Shown here piece by piece: positions 61,701 to 64,000 of a stretch of DNA of 64,000 nt; position 1 is the stretch's first letter; each line of letters begins with the position of its first letter. The DNA comes from Nocardia mangyaensis (GTDB taxonomy: Bacteria > Actinomycetota > Actinomycetes > Mycobacteriales > Mycobacteriaceae). The notes below the pieces were generated by a model, which was given only the letters and a program-made list of their open reading frames with translations, ran no database searches and had not been told where the DNA came from. Location of the stretch: positions 6,200,001 through 6,264,000 of the forward strand of contig NZ_CP018082.1 in NCBI RefSeq assembly GCF_001886715.1, given 5' to 3'. Both the position numbers and the translations under genes were made by a program.

Positions 61701-64000
61701 GCACCGATATCAGCATCGAATACGCCTACCCGAACCGTCCTTCGACCATCACGAACCCTGACGGTACGACCTCGCACCGAGAGTGGGACAAAGCAGGCAA
61801 CCTCGTGGCGGTCACCAACCCTGCCGGCGCCCGCACCCAATACAGCCACAATGCATGCGGCGCCGTCGCCGAAGTGCGCGACCCTGACGGCGCGATCACT
61901 CGCATCGAGACCGATCTCGCCGGACTGCCAGTGGCAATGATCGACCCGTACGGCGCGAGAACCACCATCCGTCGCGACCCATTCGGCCGCCCCGCGGAGG
62001 TGACCGATCCGCTCGGTGGCATTACGCACTACAAGTGGACCCCAGAAGGTCGCCCTGCCCGTCGCACCGACCCCGACGGCTTCGCCGAATCCTGGACCTA
62101 CGACGGCGAAAACAACCTCCTCGCCCACACCAACCGCAACGGCGCCATCACCCGCTACACCTACTGCGGCTTCGACAGAGTCGCGAGCCGAACCGACCCC
62201 GACGGATCCACCACCCGATACCTCTACGACACCGAATCTCGCCTGATCGCCGTCATCAACCCCCTCGGCCAACGCTGGACCTACGAATACGACCTGGCCG
62301 GACGACTGGTGTCAGAATCCAACTACACCGGCGCTACGACCACCTACACGCGCACCTCCACCGGCAAAATTGGCAGTGTCACCCCCGCGACCGGCATCAC
62401 CCGCCACCACCGCTACGACGCGCTCGGGAACCTCACCTCCATCACCGCAGACTCCGGCGAATACCTGGCCTATACCTACGACGCGGCTGGGCGCATCCTC
62501 ACCGCCAGCAACGGCACCGACGAAATCTGCACCCACAAGCTCGAATTCACCTACACCGCCACCGGCGAGATCGCGACTCAAACGCTCGACGACCAACCCG
62601 CCCTGGTCAACGACTACGACCACCGTGGACGACGGATCCGACGCACGACCCCGACACGCACCGTCACCACCTGGCGTCACAACGCACTCAGCCAGGTCAC
62701 AGCGCTCAACGCTGACGGCACCGACATCACCTTCACCCATGACCCGATGGGTCGCCTGACCCAATGGTGCATAGGCGAGCTCCAGATCGACCGCACTTTC
62801 ACACCCAGTGGCGACGTCGCGGCACAGGAAGTCACCGGTTTCCCCAGCACCGCCTTCTCCCTCGACTTCGGCGACACCCCTCTCGCCCGGCCCGCGCCGT
62901 TCGCTCTCCGCCGAGACGACTACTCCTACCGCGCCGACGGGTACCTCACCAACCACACCATCACCCGCCCGAACGCCCCCACCGTCCGCAAAACCTACGC
63001 CCTCGATCCGATCGGCCGGGTCAGCACCATCACTCGCGACAGCACCGTCTCGGAGGCATACGAGTACGACCCGCTCAGCAACATCACCGCCAGCTTCTCC
63101 GACGATGCCGACGATGCCGACGATGCCGACGATGCGGGACCTGACCACACGGCACACGCCGCGATGGACGGTCGCGAGTACCACAACAACCTTCTCGTTC
63201 GAGATGGCCGCAATCACTACTATTACGACCCCGCTGGCCGACTCATACGCAAAGTCACCACTCGCATTTCCCGCAAACCAGCTGTATGGCACTACCGCTA
63301 CAATGCTTTCGACCAACTCACCGACGTCTACACACCCGACCAACAATGGTGGCGGTATACCTTCGATCCGCTCGGCCGCAGAGTCTCCAAACAGCTGACC
63401 CTCGCAGGCGAGCAGTCCCCCACGACGACATCGAGATATACCTGGGACGGTACCCACCTCATCGAGGAATCCACCGAGGACGGCGTCTACGCATGGCAAT
63501 ATCAGCCCGGTAGCTTCACACCACTCCTGCAACGCCGACCAAAAGCCGGTTCCCCCCAATGGAATTCGATGGCGATACTGACAGATCTCGTCGGCAGCCC
63601 CATCGGGTTGGTGGACCCGAAAACAGGCGCCAGGGATTCCGAAGTCACGGCATCCAACCTGTGGGGCAAAACGGTCTGGTCGCAACCGGCATCGACACCA
63701 CTGCGATTCCCCGGGCAGTACTTCGACCCCGAAACCGGCTTCCACTACAACTACCAACGCACATTCGACCCCGCCGTCGGCCGATACCTGACCTCCGACC
63801 CCCTCGGTCTGGCACCCTCGCCCAACTCCTACCTCTACCCCCACAACCCCACCCGCTACATCGATCCACTCGGCCTGCAGCCCTACGATCCGCGCAATCA
63901 ACCCGGGACCGCCACCGGCGGTGAGGACCTTCCCAGCGTGGGCCCCGGAGACCAGTGGCTCCGCGGATCGGAAGGCAACGCAGGATGGGTACCCGGCCAG
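58772..64000 (+). CDS. Rhs polymorphic toxin with T7SS-type N terminus (3' end outside window)
   Basis: The partial protein has at least 1,743 residues. The N-terminal region (about 1-215) looks like a T7SS-signal domain (VAEWSGEASSAFHDEYAKQP, LDAWYHEVTAAQ). Next come helices and a long Asn/Pro/Asp/Ser/Gly-rich linker (about 385-640). Then DUF6531 begins (KVGDPVNAANGEFLLPITDL), followed by many YD/RHS repeats (DPDGFAESWTYDGENNLLAH). The RHS core is FPGQYFDPETGFHYNYQRTF to RYLTSDPLGL, followed by YIDPLGLQPYDP. The toxin tip and any immunity gene lie right of 64000. GTG start at 58772 with GGGGGGAAG upstream. Confidence 0.9.
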   Translation, partial: MGIGDFVNSLGDKIEDGLESATEKVGQAYNTVLDAESKVAKAVGADGLSNWLDDLGDKVVDATGGAVPEKQLGQTTDPKELIRGDPAKISEVAEHVAKIGTAIDQTGDALRKIDVAEWSGEASSAFHDEYAKQPKLWWDGADAMGKAKTALDAWYHEVTAAQAKAADAIAKWEAADREERDRKNAWNAQTDEQRKGKNLTDTWTDIRNEARAILNGARTQRDNAANSAVTAITAATETAPTEPPFLSRWGSNFEDLGAAIEHAKINFSSGLLTSLTGMVQFVRSVTPFDIYNMTHPAEYMSKMSDMGTGMVIAAADPKATAAAMLSTFKTNPSEALGALTGDVLTTVATGGAGGVAKGAATTVNRASEVVDAANTGRNVLDNAAGAAGRHAPETPSAPTQPAAHVPDNPSTPSSNPAGNTGDSPATNPAGAASDSAGPNAAGQAGDPPSTNPADTPNTNPNAAADDSVPANNGDGTNPETAAPTNPRDTEPGSPTPDTGSPENGSASPNGTDESPTGKPTPDSDGGSPNQDSPTPAHNDSSPDQHDNSPTPDGDNTPGDQDSGSPTTNPDNDASPGDTDDVTNPGSHDGDGNTPDPNNNPELRAGHDNGGNGQDSAGQAGQDKPPETDSTDDQTTKVGDPVNAANGEFLLPITDLELPGILRLALKRSHHSNYRFGRWFGPSWSATLDMRVVVEADCVTVIFEDGMLLPYPHAEVGVGVEPITGGQRWKLTRTDIGGYRLWDPERELVWHFAPEPTLAGVDTLLGNYAISAITDRHHNRIRFHYNSNGDPTEVTHSGGYRVVLDCADARVTAISVADQSGEFETLTRIREFGYTRGDLTSVVNGVGGTTRFTYDDHHRMLSWTDSNGSSVTNTFDESGRVIAQRGTDGVMNADFEYLELGDGTGRLTRITDSRGGVTGFGFDNDLRLRDLLAPDGGHRHIEYNAARKPLKIIEPDGAITRFEYTAEGDVARKIRADGTDISIEYAYPNRPSTITNPDGTTSHREWDKAGNLVAVTNPAGARTQYSHNACGAVAEVRDPDGAITRIETDLAGLPVAMIDPYGARTTIRRDPFGRPAEVTDPLGGITHYKWTPEGRPARRTDPDGFAESWTYDGENNLLAHTNRNGAITRYTYCGFDRVASRTDPDGSTTRYLYDTESRLIAVINPLGQRWTYEYDLAGRLVSESNYTGATTTYTRTSTGKIGSVTPATGITRHHRYDALGNLTSITADSGEYLAYTYDAAGRILTASNGTDEICTHKLEFTYTATGEIATQTLDDQPALVNDYDHRGRRIRRTTPTRTVTTWRHNALSQVTALNADGTDITFTHDPMGRLTQWCIGELQIDRTFTPSGDVAAQEVTGFPSTAFSLDFGDTPLARPAPFALRRDDYSYRADGYLTNHTITRPNAPTVRKTYALDPIGRVSTITRDSTVSEAYEYDPLSNITASFSDDADDADDADDAGPDHTAHAAMDGREYHNNLLVRDGRNHYYYDPAGRLIRKVTTRISRKPAVWHYRYNAFDQLTDVYTPDQQWWRYTFDPLGRRVSKQLTLAGEQSPTTTSRYTWDGTHLIEESTEDGVYAWQYQPGSFTPLLQRRPKAGSPQWNSMAILTDLVGSPIGLVDPKTGARDSEVTASNLWGKTVWSQPASTPLRFPGQYFDPETGFHYNYQRTFDPAVGRYLTSDPLGLAPSPNSYLYPHNPTRYIDPLGLQPYDPRNQPGTATGGEDLPSVGPGDQWLRGSEGNAGWVPGQ
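63101..63136 (+). repeat. Four 9-bp tandem repeats in the Rhs gene
   Basis: GACGATGCC is repeated four times (the last copy ends G), adding DDA DDA DDA DDA to the protein between two RHS repeats. The number of units can change by slippage without breaking the frame, so this may be a length-variable site. Confidence 0.9.

Overview
The window is high-GC DNA with actinobacterial codon use, frequent GTG starts and a LigC-like ATP-dependent ligase. The gene types (DUF2637, DUF3085, DUF4192, a MobF/TraA relaxase, an intact type 2 BREX operon, and a T7SS-signal Rhs protein) fit a Nocardiaceae genome such as Nocardia or Rhodococcus, on a plasmid or a large integrated mobile element. The genus is an inference. 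No rRNA and no complete tRNA gene was seen.

Layout. (1) 1-7.5 kb is a scrap zone. It holds a decayed PucR-like regulator, an acyl-CoA synthetase stump, and two IS3-family elements with matching inverted repeats and 3-bp target duplications (1052-2333 and 5546-6893). It also holds a decayed aminoglycoside-phosphotransferase-like gene, a three-repeat CRISPR remnant, and a tyrosine integrase beside a tRNA 3'-end segment and 10-bp-spaced repeats. The second IS splits a small zinc-finger/HTH regulator, whose reading frame is restored when the IS and one copy of the duplication are removed. (2) 7.5-32 kb is a plasmid-like accessory block. It contains a DUF2637 membrane protein rich in GTGCGCAC palindromes, two tandem copies of a zinc-ribbon amidoligase + class II glutamine amidotransferase pair, a run of small coupled genes, and a DUF3085 protein. 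Further on are an ATP-dependent DNA ligase, a ParB-like protein, a DUF4192 protein, Ssb, a 234-bp imperfect inverted repeat, and a frameshifted zinc-ribbon protein. (3) 32-38 kb is a 1,967-residue TraA conjugative relaxase-helicase. Its C-terminal third shares a domain with the frameshifted protein at 28.7-30.3 kb. (4) 38.8-57.3 kb is a defence island: a PD-(D/E)XK-type nuclease candidate facing the operon pglW-pglX-pglY-pglZ-brxD-brxHI, in which every gene junction is a 4-base stop/start overlap. (5) 57.4-64 kb is the start of a polymorphic-toxin locus: two small genes and a large Rhs protein with an N-terminal T7SS-type domain. It runs off the window before its toxin tip.

How the parts fit. 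TraA, Ssb, ParB, the ligase and the DUF2637 protein look like the transfer, maintenance and DNA-processing kit of a conjugative element. BREX and its neighbour nuclease protect the host, and the Rhs locus would serve contact competition. The least understood material is the duplicated amidoligase/amidotransferase cassette and the long inverted repeat after ssb. The scrap zone, with IS elements, an integrase and pseudogenes, marks a site of repeated insertion and decay.
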